64,000 bases of DNA from Arthrobacter sp. NicSoilB8 (GCF_019977355.1 NZ_AP024655.1:3844001-3908000); one strand, 5' to 3'; counted from the first letter of the stretch, positions 8,262 through 16,914 are shown. Numbers and translations: made by a program. Notes: generated by a model from the sequence alone, not told the origin.

Positions 8262-9242
8262 ATGACCCTTGCAGACGTCCCCGCAGGCCTTGCCGCCGCG
8301 GCGGACGCCTCACTGCGGTGGCACCCGGGCGGCCCGTTCGACCTGATGCAAACCCTCGGCACGCTCCTGCGCGGCCACGGCGACCCGTCCTTCCGCACCG
8401 CCCCGGACGCCGTCTGGCTCGCGTTCACGACGCCGGACGGACCGGCCACTTTGCGCCTGGCAACCGCGGGTCCCCGGGCGGATCCGGCCGTCGACGCGCA
8501 GGCCTGGGGTCCCGGGGCCGAGGCCGCTGCGGGCTCGGTCCCCCGCCTCCTGGGCCGCGATGACGACTGGACGGCATTCGATGAGCCCGCGTTCCATGCC
8601 ACGCTGCCCCGGATGGTGATCGAGGCGCGGCGGCGGAACCTCACGGTGCGGCTGCCTGCCACCGGCCGGATCATCGACTCGCTCGTGCCGACCATCCTGG
8701 AGCAGAAGGTCACCGTGATCGAGGCCCGCCGCGGCTACCGCTACCTGATGTACCGTTTCGGGACGACCGCGCCGGGCGCGGGGACGGTGGCTCCGGCCAA
8801 CCTCATGCTCCAGCCCACGGCCGAACAGTGGCTGCACATTCCGTCCTGGGAATGGCACAAGGCCGGGGTGGGTCCGCAGCGCTCGGCAACCGTCATGCGG
8901 GCGCTGCGCTCAGCCGCGGCGCTCGAACGGCTCGCCGCCCTGCCCGCCGCGGAGGCGGCGGTGAAGCTGCAGTCCATACCGGGCATCGGAGTGTGGACGG
9001 CGGCCGAGGTGGTGCAGCGCACGCACGGCTGTCCGGACTCGATCGCGGTGGGCGACTATCATCTTGCGGCCTACGTGGGCGCGGCCCTGACCGGCCGCCG
9101 CACGGACGACGCCGGCATGCTCCGGCTGCTGGCCCCCTGGGCGGGGCACCGGCAGCGCGTGGTCCGGATGATCGGCCTCAGCGGGTTCCGCAAGCCCACC
9201 TTTGGCCCGCGGATGACCATCCAAGACCACCGAGCCCACTGA
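8262..9242 (+). CDS. DNA-3-methyladenine glycosylase, AlkA-like (HhH-GPD)
   Basis: Protein of 326 aa. The C-terminal two thirds carry the helix-hairpin-helix (LQSIPGIGVWTAAEVV, about residues 237-252) followed by the Gly/Pro-rich loop and the catalytic Asp in IAVGDYHLAAYVG. This is the HhH-GPD arrangement of base-excision glycosylases that remove alkylated bases. The N-terminal 110 residues are a divergent cap. There is no iron-sulfur cluster loop (no Cys quartet), unlike Nth. It starts at ATG 8262 without a clear Shine-Dalgarno, so it may be leaderless. The gene ends 8 bases before an interspersed palindrome. Confidence 0.88.
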   Translation: MTLADVPAGLAAAADASLRWHPGGPFDLMQTLGTLLRGHGDPSFRTAPDAVWLAFTTPDGPATLRLATAGPRADPAVDAQAWGPGAEAAAGSVPRLLGRDDDWTAFDEPAFHATLPRMVIEARRRNLTVRLPATGRIIDSLVPTILEQKVTVIEARRGYRYLMYRFGTTAPGAGTVAPANLMLQPTAEQWLHIPSWEWHKAGVGPQRSATVMRALRSAAALERLAALPAAEAAVKLQSIPGIGVWTAAEVVQRTHGCPDSIAVGDYHLAAYVGAALTGRRTDDAGMLRLLAPWAGHRQRVVRMIGLSGFRKPTFGPRMTIQDHRAH

Positions 9243-9250
9243 CCCCTAAT

Positions 9251-9315
9251 GCAACGCGGGGTCACTTTCGGCCCATCCCGGGCCCCTTGATGGGCGCGAT
9301 CTGACCCCGTGTTGG
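9251..9315. repeat. Interspersed palindromic element, copy A
   Basis: Imperfect inverted repeat with arms GCAACGCGGGGTCACTT... and ...CTGACCCCGTGTTGG. It lies between the convergent stop codons of the AlkA-like gene and the DUF559 gene. This is the most degenerate right arm of the six copies in the window. Confidence 0.9.
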
Positions 9316-9336
9316 TGTGGGCGGGACGGAGTTTGC

Positions 9337-10263
9337 TCAGGGGCGGAGCCGGGCCCTCTTGACCCGCGCGATGACGCCCTCGAAGCCCTCGGCGAGGTCG
9401 TCGGCGTTGACTTTGAAATAGGCCCACCCGGCGCCGCGGAACGCTTCGTCCCGCCGGTTGTCCCGGGACTGCTGTTCCCGGGTGAGGTGAGGGGCGCCGT
9501 CGTACTGCACGGCGATCCGGAATCTCCGGTACCCCAGGTCGGCGGCCGGCGAGCGCCGGTCACCGGGATCGAGCCGCATTTGCAGCTCCGGCTCGGGCAG
9601 GCGCGCCTCCCGCAGCGCCAGCCGCAGGAAGGTTTCCGGGAAGGAGTCCGCCCCCACCCGCATCTCCTCCAGGGCGAGCCTGGCCTTCTCGACACCCTTC
9701 ATGTTGGGATGCTGGCGGATCAGCAGCCGCAGGCCATCCCTGTAGGCGTAGGGATCCGACCGCAGTTCGAGGCCGGGCCGGGGCTGCCGGATGAGCTGGT
9801 CGCCCAGGGCAATGACGTAGTCCAGCGGCAGCGCCGCAGCCAGATCCAGCCAGGTCCGCGGCGGTGCCGTCACAGGGATACCGTCGACGTCGGTCAGCTC
9901 GCCGGGGTTGCTCCGCACACGGTGGCCCGTGACCCCGGCCCGGCGGACCCTGGGCAGTTGATGCGGCTTGCTGAGGTGGATGCTGGTGCAGTCGCCCAGC
10001 CACGGCGGCAGGCCGAGACCGGTCAGCACGGCCGCGGTTTCGTGCGACACCCAGGCGCCCGGGGTGGCAGCGGCGAGGACCCGTGCCCGTTCGGCGATCT
10101 CAAGGTGCCGCCCGGCGGGCAGGTAGATGAGTCGGCCGCCGTCGGACAAATCATGCGCGCGCAGACGTTTGGGCGGGACACCCAGCGCGCGTGACTCATA
10201 GACGGTGAACGGTGTCTGGACGAGGCTTCCGGGCAGCGGCACGATGCGGACCATGGGCACCAT
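9337..10263 (-). CDS. DUF559 endonuclease-like protein with AbiEi-like N-terminus
   Basis: Protein of 308 aa. Residues 1-190 resemble the winged-helix/AbiEi-type region seen in many actinobacterial proteins (GAWVSHETAAVLTGLGLP, then HRVRSNPGELTDVDGIPVTAPPRTWLDLA). Residues about 205-300 resemble DUF559, a Vsr-like PD-(D/E)XK fold: SFPETFLRLAL, then EPELQ, then D in AVQYDGAPH, and FKVNADDL. Such proteins are common, often in several copies per genome. Whether they cut DNA or act as antitoxins is not settled. No toxin partner is adjacent here, and it lies between two copies of the palindromic element. Starts at ATG 10263, with an alternative at 10254. Confidence 0.75.
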   Translation of the reverse strand: MVPMVRIVPLPGSLVQTPFTVYESRALGVPPKRLRAHDLSDGGRLIYLPAGRHLEIAERARVLAAATPGAWVSHETAAVLTGLGLPPWLGDCTSIHLSKPHQLPRVRRAGVTGHRVRSNPGELTDVDGIPVTAPPRTWLDLAAALPLDYVIALGDQLIRQPRPGLELRSDPYAYRDGLRLLIRQHPNMKGVEKARLALEEMRVGADSFPETFLRLALREARLPEPELQMRLDPGDRRSPAADLGYRRFRIAVQYDGAPHLTREQQSRDNRRDEAFRGAGWAYFKVNADDLAEGFEGVIARVKRARLRP

Positions 10264-10319
10264 TGTGGCCGCGGATCGTCCCCGGCGCTGAAGTTATCCA
10301 CAGGCCCACCGGCATCGGG

Positions 10320-10384
10320 GCAACGCGGGGTCACTTTCGGCCCGTCCGGGGCGGCGGGATGGGCCGGAAGTGACCCCGCGTTGC
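10320..10384. repeat. Interspersed palindromic element, copy B
   Basis: Arms GCAACGCGGGGTCACTT... and ...AAGTGACCCCGCGTTGC flank a GC-rich centre. It begins 2 bases after the stop codon of the acyl-CoA synthetase (minus strand) and is therefore placed like a terminator. Confidence 0.92.
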
Positions 10385-10386
10385 TG

Positions 10387-12075
10387 TTAGGCGTCGGCCT
10401 GGAGGCCCAGGCGGGCCGCTGCCTCGCGGCGCATGTCGACCTTGCGGATCTTGCCGGAGACAGTCATCGGGAAGCTCTCCCGGACGTCCACGTAGCGCGG
10501 AATCTTGTAGTGCGCCAGCTTGCCGCGGCAGAATTCGGCGAGGCCGGGGGCATCCAGCGGCGGGGCTCCGGGTTTCAGGATGACGCAGGCCATCAGCTCC
10601 TCGCCGTACTTGGCGTCGGGGACGCCGATCACCTGCACGTCCTGGATGTCCGGGTGAGTGTAAAGGAATTCCTCGATTTCCCGCGGATAGACGTTCTCGC
10701 CGCCGCGGATCACCATGTCCTTGATCCGGCCCTCGATCACGATGTAGCCGTCCCCGTCCATCCGGGCGAGGTCTCCGGTGTGCATCCACCCGTCGGCGTC
10801 GATCGCCTCGGCGGTCTTGTCCGGCTGGTTCCAGTACCCGTGCATCACGGCGTAGCCGCGCGTGCAAAGTTCGCCGATTCCGCCGCGCTCCAGCACCTCC
10901 CCCGTGGCCGGGTCCACGATCCTGCTCTCCAGGTTGGGCATCGTCCGGCCGACGGTCTCGGTCCGCTGGGCCATGGTGTCCACGCTGCGGGTCATCGTGG
11001 ACACCGGCGAGGTCTCCGTCATGCCGTAGCAAATGGCGACGTCTTTCATGTTCATTTCGGTGATGACCCGGTTCATCACCTCGATCGGGCACAGCGATCC
11101 GGCCATGACCCCGGTGCGCAGCGTCGAGAGGTCATAAGAGGCGAACTCCGGCAGGGCGAGCTCGGCGATGAACATCGTCGGCACCCCGTAGAGGGAGGTT
11201 CCGGCGAAGTCCTGCACGGCTTCCAGGGCCGCGGCCGGCGAGAACGACCGGCCGGGGATGATGGTGGCCGCGCCGTGGCTGAGGGCCGCCAGGTTGCCGA
11301 TCACCATGCCGAAGCAGTGATAGAACGGCACCGGAATGACCACGCGGTCGTGCTCGGTGTAGCCCAGCTGCTCGCCGATCGAGTAGCCGTTGTTGAGGAT
11401 GTTGTGGTGCGTCAGCGTGGCGCCCTTCGGGAACCCCGTGGTGCCCGAGGTGTACTGCAGGTTGACGGGATCATGCGGATCCAGCGCCGCCATGCGCGCC
11501 TGCAGCGCCGAGTGCCCGACGTCGTCGGCCCGCTTGAGCAGTTCGGCGTACGTGCGCTCCGCGTCGCTCTCGGGGTCGCCGGCAATGAGCCCGTCCGCGC
11601 CGGCAGCCGGGAGGAAGACAAGTTCGCGCAGCTCCGGGCATGCCGCCAGCGCCTGCCGCGCCATGCCGGTGTAGTCGCTGTTCCTGTCCGAGGGCGCGGT
11701 GACCAGCATGCGCATGCCGTTCTGCTTCACCACGAATTCGAGCTCGTGGCTGCGGTAGGCGGGGTTGACATTGACCAGGATCGCCCCGGCCTTCGCGGTG
11801 GCGTACTGCAGGATGGTCCACTCGGCGCAGTTGGGGCTCCAGATGCCGATCCGTTCGCCCTTTGCGACGCCCAAGGCGAGGAGCGCACGCGCCAGGCGGT
11901 CGACGTCGTCGTTCAGCTTGGTATAGCTCCACCGCCGGGCCTCCTCGCCGGGCACCGCTGCTGCCTCGATCAGGGCATCGTGGTACGGGAACCGCGCCGC
12001 GATCCGTTCGAAGTTCGCACCAATGGTTTCCTCGAGCAGCGGGACGTCAGTGTCCCCGCCTGTGTAAGCAAGCAT
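10387..12075 (-). CDS. Acyl-CoA synthetase (AMP-binding, FadD-like)
   Basis: Activates a fatty acid to acyl-CoA through an acyl-adenylate. Protein of 562 aa, the normal length. The P-loop YTSGTTGFPKGATLTH (about residues 208-223), the YGMTETSPVS motif (A5), the TGDLARMDGDGY motif and the hinge GRIKDMVIRGGENVYP are all present, as is the C-terminal catalytic Lys in MTVSGKIRKVDM. These match the medium/long-chain acyl-CoA synthetase group (FadD3/AMP-binding). Chain length cannot be read. Starts at ATG 12075 and is monocistronic, ending against palindromic copy B. Confidence 0.92.
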   Translation of the reverse strand: MLAYTGGDTDVPLLEETIGANFERIAARFPYHDALIEAAAVPGEEARRWSYTKLNDDVDRLARALLALGVAKGERIGIWSPNCAEWTILQYATAKAGAILVNVNPAYRSHELEFVVKQNGMRMLVTAPSDRNSDYTGMARQALAACPELRELVFLPAAGADGLIAGDPESDAERTYAELLKRADDVGHSALQARMAALDPHDPVNLQYTSGTTGFPKGATLTHHNILNNGYSIGEQLGYTEHDRVVIPVPFYHCFGMVIGNLAALSHGAATIIPGRSFSPAAALEAVQDFAGTSLYGVPTMFIAELALPEFASYDLSTLRTGVMAGSLCPIEVMNRVITEMNMKDVAICYGMTETSPVSTMTRSVDTMAQRTETVGRTMPNLESRIVDPATGEVLERGGIGELCTRGYAVMHGYWNQPDKTAEAIDADGWMHTGDLARMDGDGYIVIEGRIKDMVIRGGENVYPREIEEFLYTHPDIQDVQVIGVPDAKYGEELMACVILKPGAPPLDAPGLAEFCRGKLAHYKIPRYVDVRESFPMTVSGKIRKVDMRREAAARLGLQADA

Positions 12076-12186
12076 GATGTGACGCTACCAACTGAGCGGA
12101 GGCAAAAGAAGAGCAAAGCTTGGAAGTCCTAGGAAATTTCAGGTCATCTTCCGACGCCGGCGCAGACGCCCGGTAGGGTAATTGGC

Positions 12187-12465
12187 ATGAGCGCACCCAT
12201 TGACCTGCTGGCCACCTTCATCCCCAACGACGGCGAATTCTTCCGCGTGAAGCTCGCCCTGGACATCGCGATTGACGAGGTGGTCAACGAGCCCGGCTGT
12301 ATCCGCTATGAGCTCACCGAGGCCAGCGAGGACAAGCTCGTGCTGACGGAGCGGTGGGCCAGCCAGGAGGATCTGGACAAGCACTCCAAGGGCACGGCGG
12401 TCCAGGACCTGAACGAATCCCTCAGCGCGCTGCTGGCCGAACCGGTCAGGATCGAAAAGCTCTGA
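12187..12465 (+). CDS. Putative quinol monooxygenase (ABM domain)
   Basis: Protein of 92 aa, the size of single-domain antibiotic-biosynthesis-monooxygenase proteins (YgiN-like ferredoxin-like dimers). It opens with a beta strand DLLATFIPNDG, has the EPGCIRYELTEA motif, and ends with a strand and helix around AVQDLNESLSALLAEPVRIEKL. The family includes quinol oxidases and haem-degrading or unknown members; no cofactor residue can be assigned. Starts at ATG 12187. Confidence 0.8.
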   Translation: MSAPIDLLATFIPNDGEFFRVKLALDIAIDEVVNEPGCIRYELTEASEDKLVLTERWASQEDLDKHSKGTAVQDLNESLSALLAEPVRIEKL

Positions 12466-12481
12466 CACCTCCCCTCCAACA

Positions 12482-12546
12482 GCAACGCGGGGTCACTTCG
12501 CGCCCATATTCCCCTCAGGGATGGGCGCGAAGTGACCCCGCGCTGG
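12482..12546. repeat. Interspersed palindromic element, copy C
   Basis: Arms GCAACGCGGGGTCACTTCGC... and ...GCGAAGTGACCCCGCGCTGG. It lies between the convergent stops of the ABM protein (16 bp away) and thioredoxin (17 bp away). Confidence 0.92.
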
Positions 12547-12563
12547 TTTAAGGCTGTGGAGGA

Positions 12564-12977
12564 TTAGGCTTCCGGGATCTGGGTCCCGTCCTGCTTGGCC
12601 GCCGCGGCGGCAGCCTCGGCCTGGGAGCGGGCCACATGGGCGTGGACTTCTTCCATGTCCAGGGCCTTGACGGCGTCGACCACCTGCTCCAGCTGCTGGG
12701 CGTTCAGGGCGCCGGGCTGCGAGAACACCAGGACCTTTTCGCGGAAGGCCATCAGCGTGGGGATCGAGGTGATGCCGGCCTCGGCCGCGAGCTGCTGCTC
12801 GGCCTCGGTGTCCACCTTGGAGAAGACAACGTCCGGGTGCTTCTCGGAGATTGCCGAGTACGTGGGGCCAAACTGCTTGCACGGGCCGCACCATTCTGCC
12901 CAGAAATCGACAAGGACGATGTCGTTGTCCTCGACGGTCGATGCGAACTGTTCACCTGTGATGTCTACGGTAGCCAT
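12564..12977 (-). CDS. trxA: Thioredoxin with extended C-terminus
   Basis: Protein of 137 aa. The redox motif is WCGPC at residues 29-33, preceded by VDFWAE, and the cis-Pro loop is ITSIPTLM. Residues 1-107 are a complete thioredoxin fold. The remaining 30 residues (Ala-rich helix HVARSQAEAAAAAAKQ) extend beyond the usual 105-110 aa. Cytosolic protein-disulfide reductant. No thioredoxin reductase gene is adjacent, so this is probably an accessory thioredoxin. Starts at ATG 12977. Ends facing palindromic copy C. Confidence 0.92.
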   Translation of the reverse strand: MATVDITGEQFASTVEDNDIVLVDFWAEWCGPCKQFGPTYSAISEKHPDVVFSKVDTEAEQQLAAEAGITSIPTLMAFREKVLVFSQPGALNAQQLEQVVDAVKALDMEEVHAHVARSQAEAAAAAAKQDGTQIPEA

Positions 12978-13054
12978 GAGTCAACGGTACGGGAGCAGGC
13001 GGGGATTGTCCCCGGCATTTCGCTGTTGGCACATCCGGGCAGGCGGGGTACCGC

Positions 13055-13600
13055 TCAGCTCCAGGCGTGCGGGGCCGGACGCCTGGCACCGGGCAGGGAG
13101 TTGGTTTCGCGCCATTCGTGGATCCACTCGGGCAGTTCCAGATCCGCCGGCGGGGCACCGAATTCGCCGATGATCTCCTCCTGGCTGACGGGCCTGCCCT
13201 TGCTGACCAGCCGGGTGGCGATGTAGGCGCGCGCGTAGACCTCGCCGTCCACCACCATCCGCTGCTCGAAGTAGATGGCCTTCGCGTCGAGGCCGATGAT
13301 CCTGGATTCGATGGTGTACTGCTGCCAGAGCTGCAGCGAACGGCGGAAGGCGATGGTTTCCCCTGCCGCCACCGGGGTCCAGCCCCGGCGGCGCATCTTT
13401 TGCCAGGTTCCGCTGCGGGCCATGAGGTCGAAGCGTCCAAGGTCCATGAGCGAGAAGTACATGCCGTTGTTGACGTGCATGGCGATGTCGATGTCGGTGG
13501 GCAGGACCCGCAGCGGCAGCGAGGAGCTGTCCCAGATGCTCAGGGGCGGCCGGCGCGAGGAGGTGATCAGCAGCAACAGGGTGCGGAGCAGGAGGTGCAT
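13055..13600 (-). CDS. Hotdog-fold thioesterase-like protein
   Basis: Protein of 181 aa. The segment LPTDIDIAMHVNNGMYFSLMDLGRFDL (about residues 33-59) is the acyl-CoA thioesterase signature: a conserved Asp in the T-D-[IL]-D-x-x-x-H-x-N-N context at the start of the long hotdog helix, as in the THEM6/4HBT-type group. The remaining beta strands fit the fold (LQLWQQYTIESRIIGLDAKAIYFEQRMV). A short hydrophobic N-terminus (LLLRTLLLLITSS) could be a membrane anchor. Probable role: hydrolysis of acyl-CoA thioesters. Monocistronic, start ATG 13600. Confidence 0.78.
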   Translation of the reverse strand: MHLLLRTLLLLITSSRRPPLSIWDSSSLPLRVLPTDIDIAMHVNNGMYFSLMDLGRFDLMARSGTWQKMRRRGWTPVAAGETIAFRRSLQLWQQYTIESRIIGLDAKAIYFEQRMVVDGEVYARAYIATRLVSKGRPVSQEEIIGEFGAPPADLELPEWIHEWRETNSLPGARRPAPHAWS

Positions 13601-13705
13601 GCCGCTATGTTACCCGCCAGTAACACTGCTGCCAAGGATCAGACGCCCAGGGTAAGCAGGCCAACCCGAACGGGGCCGGTTGCCGTGCGCCCGGAGGGCC
13701 GCCGG

Positions 13706-14434
13706 CTACCGGCGCGCGGACAGAACAGAGACGGTTGCCTTGGGGCCGGCGCCGCGAATGGTCCAGCAGTTCCCGGAGCCGATCACCTCGAGTTCCTGCA
13801 GGTCAGCGTGGCGCAGGACCAGGGCGGTGCCCTCATCCACGGCGGCCGCGTGGTCCACGAGGCCTTTCGCCACCGCCCCAACAGCCCGGCCGAGCGTTCC
13901 GGCCTGCGCGGAATGGACGTCGACGGCGAAGGGCACCAGGCCCAGCCCGTCGCGGATCTCCACTTCCTCAAGGCCCTCCGAACAGTCCGCGGGGCAGACC
14001 TCGGCTCCCCGGATACGGTAGCCGCCCACGATCGCCCGCGCCGGGGCCACCATCGCCCCGGCCGAGAACCCCATGTACGGCACACCGTCAGAGACCGCGC
14101 GGCGGATGACCTCCGCGGACGCCAGCAGGCCGTCCAGGTAGCCCGGCGTCGGGCCGCCGCCGACGACGATCCCGTCAACGTCGTCGAACTCGGCAGGATC
14201 CGCGTCCTCGTTGAAACGGAGCAGGACCGGGACCACCTCGCAGACGATGCGGGATTCCAGCGGTTCCAGATAGGCGGGCAGGAAGTATTCCGAGCTGCCC
14301 TGGTGGTCAAAGAGCACCACGGCGACGCGGGGAGTCCTGTCGGGAGCCCGGCTCCGGAGCTCCCGGACAAACCGGTCGACGACGACGGGAGTGGTCACCG
14401 TGTCCGGGCCGCCGCCGACAAGGATGATGGTCAT
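13706..14434 (-). CDS. Peptidase S51 / class I glutamine-amidotransferase-like protein
   Basis: Protein of 242 aa with an N-terminal strand-loop (TIILVGGGPD) and a nucleophile elbow GFSAGAMVAP at about residue 122, the Ser in the place used by peptidase E (aspartyl dipeptidase) and cyanophycinase. VDGIVVGGGPTPGY is the other conserved loop. The His in VDVHSAQAG could complete the catalytic site. The fold is cytosolic (no signal peptide). Possible substrates are Asp-X dipeptides. Starts at ATG 14434. Confidence 0.75.
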   Translation of the reverse strand: MTIILVGGGPDTVTTPVVVDRFVRELRSRAPDRTPRVAVVLFDHQGSSEYFLPAYLEPLESRIVCEVVPVLLRFNEDADPAEFDDVDGIVVGGGPTPGYLDGLLASAEVIRRAVSDGVPYMGFSAGAMVAPARAIVGGYRIRGAEVCPADCSEGLEEVEIRDGLGLVPFAVDVHSAQAGTLGRAVGAVAKGLVDHAAAVDEGTALVLRHADLQELEVIGSGNCWTIRGAGPKATVSVLSARR

Positions 14435-14634
14435 GGCTTCAACGTACCCGGATCCGGGGCAATCGCAATGGGCCCGGCGCGTCGGTGCCGGCCGTGGCGG
14501 CGGCTCAAAAGTTCATGTAGCGATTGACCGGCCCGAACCGCGAGGAACATAATCGGAATCGGTACTACCTTCATCCACGACTGCGCCGACCACTAGGCCG
14601 ACGGCAGAGCATTCAACGGAAAGCGGTCGGAATT

Positions 14635-15069
14635 ATGAGTACTGCCCATCACCCTGTCGCTGCGACCGGCTGGACCGGCTGGGCTCGCTTTGCGGGGGTC
14701 ATTCTGATTATCAACGGCGTCTTCAGCGGCCTCCAGGGCCTCGTCGCGCTGACCGGGCCCGACAGTTACTATTTGGCGACGCCGGGCGCGCTGTACCTCT
14801 TCGATGCGAAGGGGTGGGGCTGGTGGAATGTCGCAATCGGTGCGGGCCTGATCCTCACCGCCGTCGCGCTCTTCTCCGGTGCAGCCTGGGCTCGGATCGT
14901 TGCGGTCATCCTTGCGGGCCTCAGTGCGGTGGTTCAACTGATGCTCATTCCGTCGCAGCCATGGTGGTCCGTGATCGTCATCGCCGTCGACGTCCTCATC
15001 ATCTACGCGATCATCGCCCACGGCGAGGAACTCAAGGCTGAAAAGGCGCCCCCGGCAACCACCTCGTAG
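14635..15069 (+). CDS. Four-helix membrane protein (DUF7144-like)
   Basis: Protein of 144 aa from ATG 14635. An in-frame upstream extension to 14524 would add a charged, Arg-rich tail with no hydrophobic character, so I prefer the shorter form. It has four transmembrane segments (about residues 17-40, 62-83, 86-104, 107-126) with YYLATPGALYLFDAKGWGWWN in the first loop, a pattern common in small actinobacterial membrane proteins of unknown role. Ends in a charged cytoplasmic tail (HGEELKAEKAPPATTS). The function is unknown. Confidence 0.75.
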   Translation: MSTAHHPVAATGWTGWARFAGVILIINGVFSGLQGLVALTGPDSYYLATPGALYLFDAKGWGWWNVAIGAGLILTAVALFSGAAWARIVAVILAGLSAVVQLMLIPSQPWWSVIVIAVDVLIIYAIIAHGEELKAEKAPPATTS

Positions 15070-15131
15070 GCCTCCACATCCCGGGCGCCGGAGGCCGCGG
15101 GCGGCGGAACGGATCCGCCGGGCCGCGGCCG

Positions 15132-15575
15132 TCAGTCCCTGGCGATCAGCTCCACCTCGTAGCCGTCCGAGTTCACGAGGTAGGCGGCGAAATGGCCGGG
15201 ACCGCCAGCGTGCGGGTAGGTCTCCGGAAACAGTTCCGCCCAGCCGTGGTGGAGGCTCTCGGCCGCCATGGCGTCCACCTGCTCCCGGGTCCCGGCACTG
15301 AAGGCGAGATGGTTCAGCCCCGGAGCGGTGCGGCGGTGCACGGTTCCGCTCAGGGCCGGGGACTTCTCGACGACGATATAGGTGGGCCCGCGACGCCAGC
15401 TGCACCCGTGGGCCCAGTCTTGGTACGGCTCGTAACCCAGCCGGCCCAGGAGCCAGCCCCACTGGTCCCTGGCCCGTTGCAGGTCCGGCACCCAGAGTTC
15501 AACATGGTGCAGGGCACCGAATGACGCCGGCGCGGCCGGATTGGCCGGATCGGCCGCCATCAGAGGATCAGCCAT
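15132..15575 (-). CDS. VOC-family (glyoxalase-fold) protein
   Basis: Protein of 147 aa from ATG 15575. After a short Pro/Ala tail comes FGALHHVELWVPDLQRARDQWGWLLGRLGY, the first VOC module, with the metal-ligand His in LHHVEL. A second His is in GLNHLAFSA, and the terminal Glu is in GYEVELIARD. A full His/His/Glu metal set is therefore plausible, unlike the VOC protein at 7652-8077. Its start codon overlaps the stop of the upstream GNAT gene (TGATG), indicating coupled translation. Substrate unknown. Confidence 0.85.
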   Translation of the reverse strand: MADPLMAADPANPAAPASFGALHHVELWVPDLQRARDQWGWLLGRLGYEPYQDWAHGCSWRRGPTYIVVEKSPALSGTVHRRTAPGLNHLAFSAGTREQVDAMAAESLHHGWAELFPETYPHAGGPGHFAAYLVNSDGYEVELIARD

Positions 15576-16117
15576 CAGCACAGGATCCGCTGGAACAGGA
15601 TATGGTCCTGCCAGGAACCGGCGATCCGGAGGTACTGGGCGGCCAACCCGATCTCCTCGAAGCCTGCCCGTTTCAGGATCCGCTGTGACGCGGCGTTGTG
15701 CGGGAGGGTGGCGGCCTGCAGCCGGTGGAGCCCGAGTTCGGACCGGGCGGCGTCCACGGCGAACTCCAGCGCGGCCGAGCCGATCCCGCGCCCGGTCATG
15801 TCCTTGTCCACCCAGTAGCCGAGGTGGGCGCTGAGGAACGGCCCCCGGACAATGCCGCTGAGGTTCAGCACACCGATGATGCGGGAGCCGTCGACGAGAA
15901 CCCACGGCACGTCCGATCCCGCGATGAACAGTCCAAGCTTGGATTCGATGCTGGCGGCCTGCGCTTCGGCGGTGAAGAAGTCCTCGGACCGCAGCGGCTC
16001 CCAGGGCGCTAGGTGCTCGCGGTTCCGCAGATAGGCCTCGGCGAGGGGGCCGGCGTCGGACCTGTGCAGCACCCGCACGCGCGCGGTACCCGTCAAAGCG
16101 ATGCTGTTCCCGGTCAT
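15575..16117 (-). CDS. GNAT N-acetyltransferase (RimJ/RimL-type)
   Basis: Protein of 180 aa. The acetyl-CoA loop is in the segment YWVDKDMTGRGIGSAALEFAVDAA, where R-G-I-G-S-A corresponds to the R/Q-x-x-G-x-G/A motif. The C-terminal HRLQAATLPHNAASQRILKRAGFEEIG is the typical RimJ-like helix (NxxSxxxLxKxGF), and FQRIL ends the fold. RimJ-like enzymes acetylate ribosomal-protein N-termini, but many paralogues act on other amines. Overlaps the downstream VOC gene. Starts at ATG 16117. Confidence 0.88.
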   Translation of the reverse strand: MTGNSIALTGTARVRVLHRSDAGPLAEAYLRNREHLAPWEPLRSEDFFTAEAQAASIESKLGLFIAGSDVPWVLVDGSRIIGVLNLSGIVRGPFLSAHLGYWVDKDMTGRGIGSAALEFAVDAARSELGLHRLQAATLPHNAASQRILKRAGFEEIGLAAQYLRIAGSWQDHILFQRILC

Positions 16118-16167
16118 CCGGCGACTCTAACGGTCATTCTGGACGGGTTCAATCAGCGCACGGGTTC

Positions 16168-16896
16168 TCAGGCGCCGGCGTCGTCGTCGTCTTCGTTCGG
16201 GTCGGCGCCGTGGACGGTGACACTCTTCACGCCGGGCACTTCCAGCAGGTACGGGACGAGTTCCCGCAGCGGAAGGTGCCCGTGGAAGCGGATGTCCATG
16301 AGGACGATCGGCTTTTGTTCATCGCCGGACTTGTTGGTGCTCAGGATCGAGGAGCTGAACCCCATGTTGGTGGCAATCTCCAGTACCTGCCTCAGCACGC
16401 CCTGGTTGTCGGCGTAGCCCAGATGCAGGACCCGGTTGCTGTCCGGCGTGGGTATTTTCCGGACCGCGGGAGAGACCACATACAAGGTGACGAGGTGGAA
16501 GGCGGTCAGCGAGAGCGCCAGGGAAAGCATTCCGGCCCCGCACGCCATGCCGACGGCGGCCGAGACCCAGATGCTCGCGGCTGTGGTGAGGCCCCGGACA
16601 ACGTTCCGCCCCTTGAAAATCACACCGGCACCGAGGAAGCCGATGCCGCTGACGATTTGGGCCGCGATGCGGGCCGGGTCCATGGTTCCCCCGGTCTGGA
16701 CGGCGGCGAAGCCGTAGGCGGAGATCAGGGTGAAGGTGCACGACCCGAGGCCGACCAGGACGTGGGTGCGGTACCCCGCAACCTTCTGCCGGACCTGCCG
16801 CTCGGCGCCAATCAGCGAGCAGAGGACAAATGTCGCCAGCAGGAGCCCGATTTCCACCAGTGTCGTCTTGGTGAACAGCCCGTATGCGTCGCCCAT
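16168..16896 (-). CDS. MgtC/SapB-family membrane protein
   Basis: Protein of 242 aa. Five hydrophobic segments fill residues 12-140, with the family signature GAERQVRQKVAGYRTHVLVGLGSCTFTLIS and the G-I-G-F-L-G-A-G-V-I-F segment. The C-terminal 90 residues form a soluble ferredoxin-like/ACT-like domain (VLRQVLEIATNMGFSSSIL). MgtC proteins help survival at low magnesium or inside macrophages; in some bacteria they inhibit the F-type ATP synthase. An RBS (GGAGG) lies 4 bases before ATG 16896. The leader upstream can fold into a nested hairpin (see findings). Confidence 0.88.
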   Translation of the reverse strand: MGDAYGLFTKTTLVEIGLLLATFVLCSLIGAERQVRQKVAGYRTHVLVGLGSCTFTLISAYGFAAVQTGGTMDPARIAAQIVSGIGFLGAGVIFKGRNVVRGLTTAASIWVSAAVGMACGAGMLSLALSLTAFHLVTLYVVSPAVRKIPTPDSNRVLHLGYADNQGVLRQVLEIATNMGFSSSILSTNKSGDEQKPIVLMDIRFHGHLPLRELVPYLLEVPGVKSVTVHGADPNEDDDDAGA

Positions 16897-16914
16897 CCGC
16901 CCTCCGACTCGGCC

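Noticed and set aside
9337..10263. AbiE toxin-antitoxin pair
   Set aside because: Only the AbiEi-like part is present; there is no AbiEii nucleotidyltransferase gene adjacent.
10381..12132. 583-codon plus-strand open frame over the acyl-CoA synthetase
   Set aside because: Antisense shadow of a gene with intact AMP-binding motifs. High-GC codon bias leaves long open frames on the other strand; the translation is rich in Arg, Gly, His and Val without a fold pattern.
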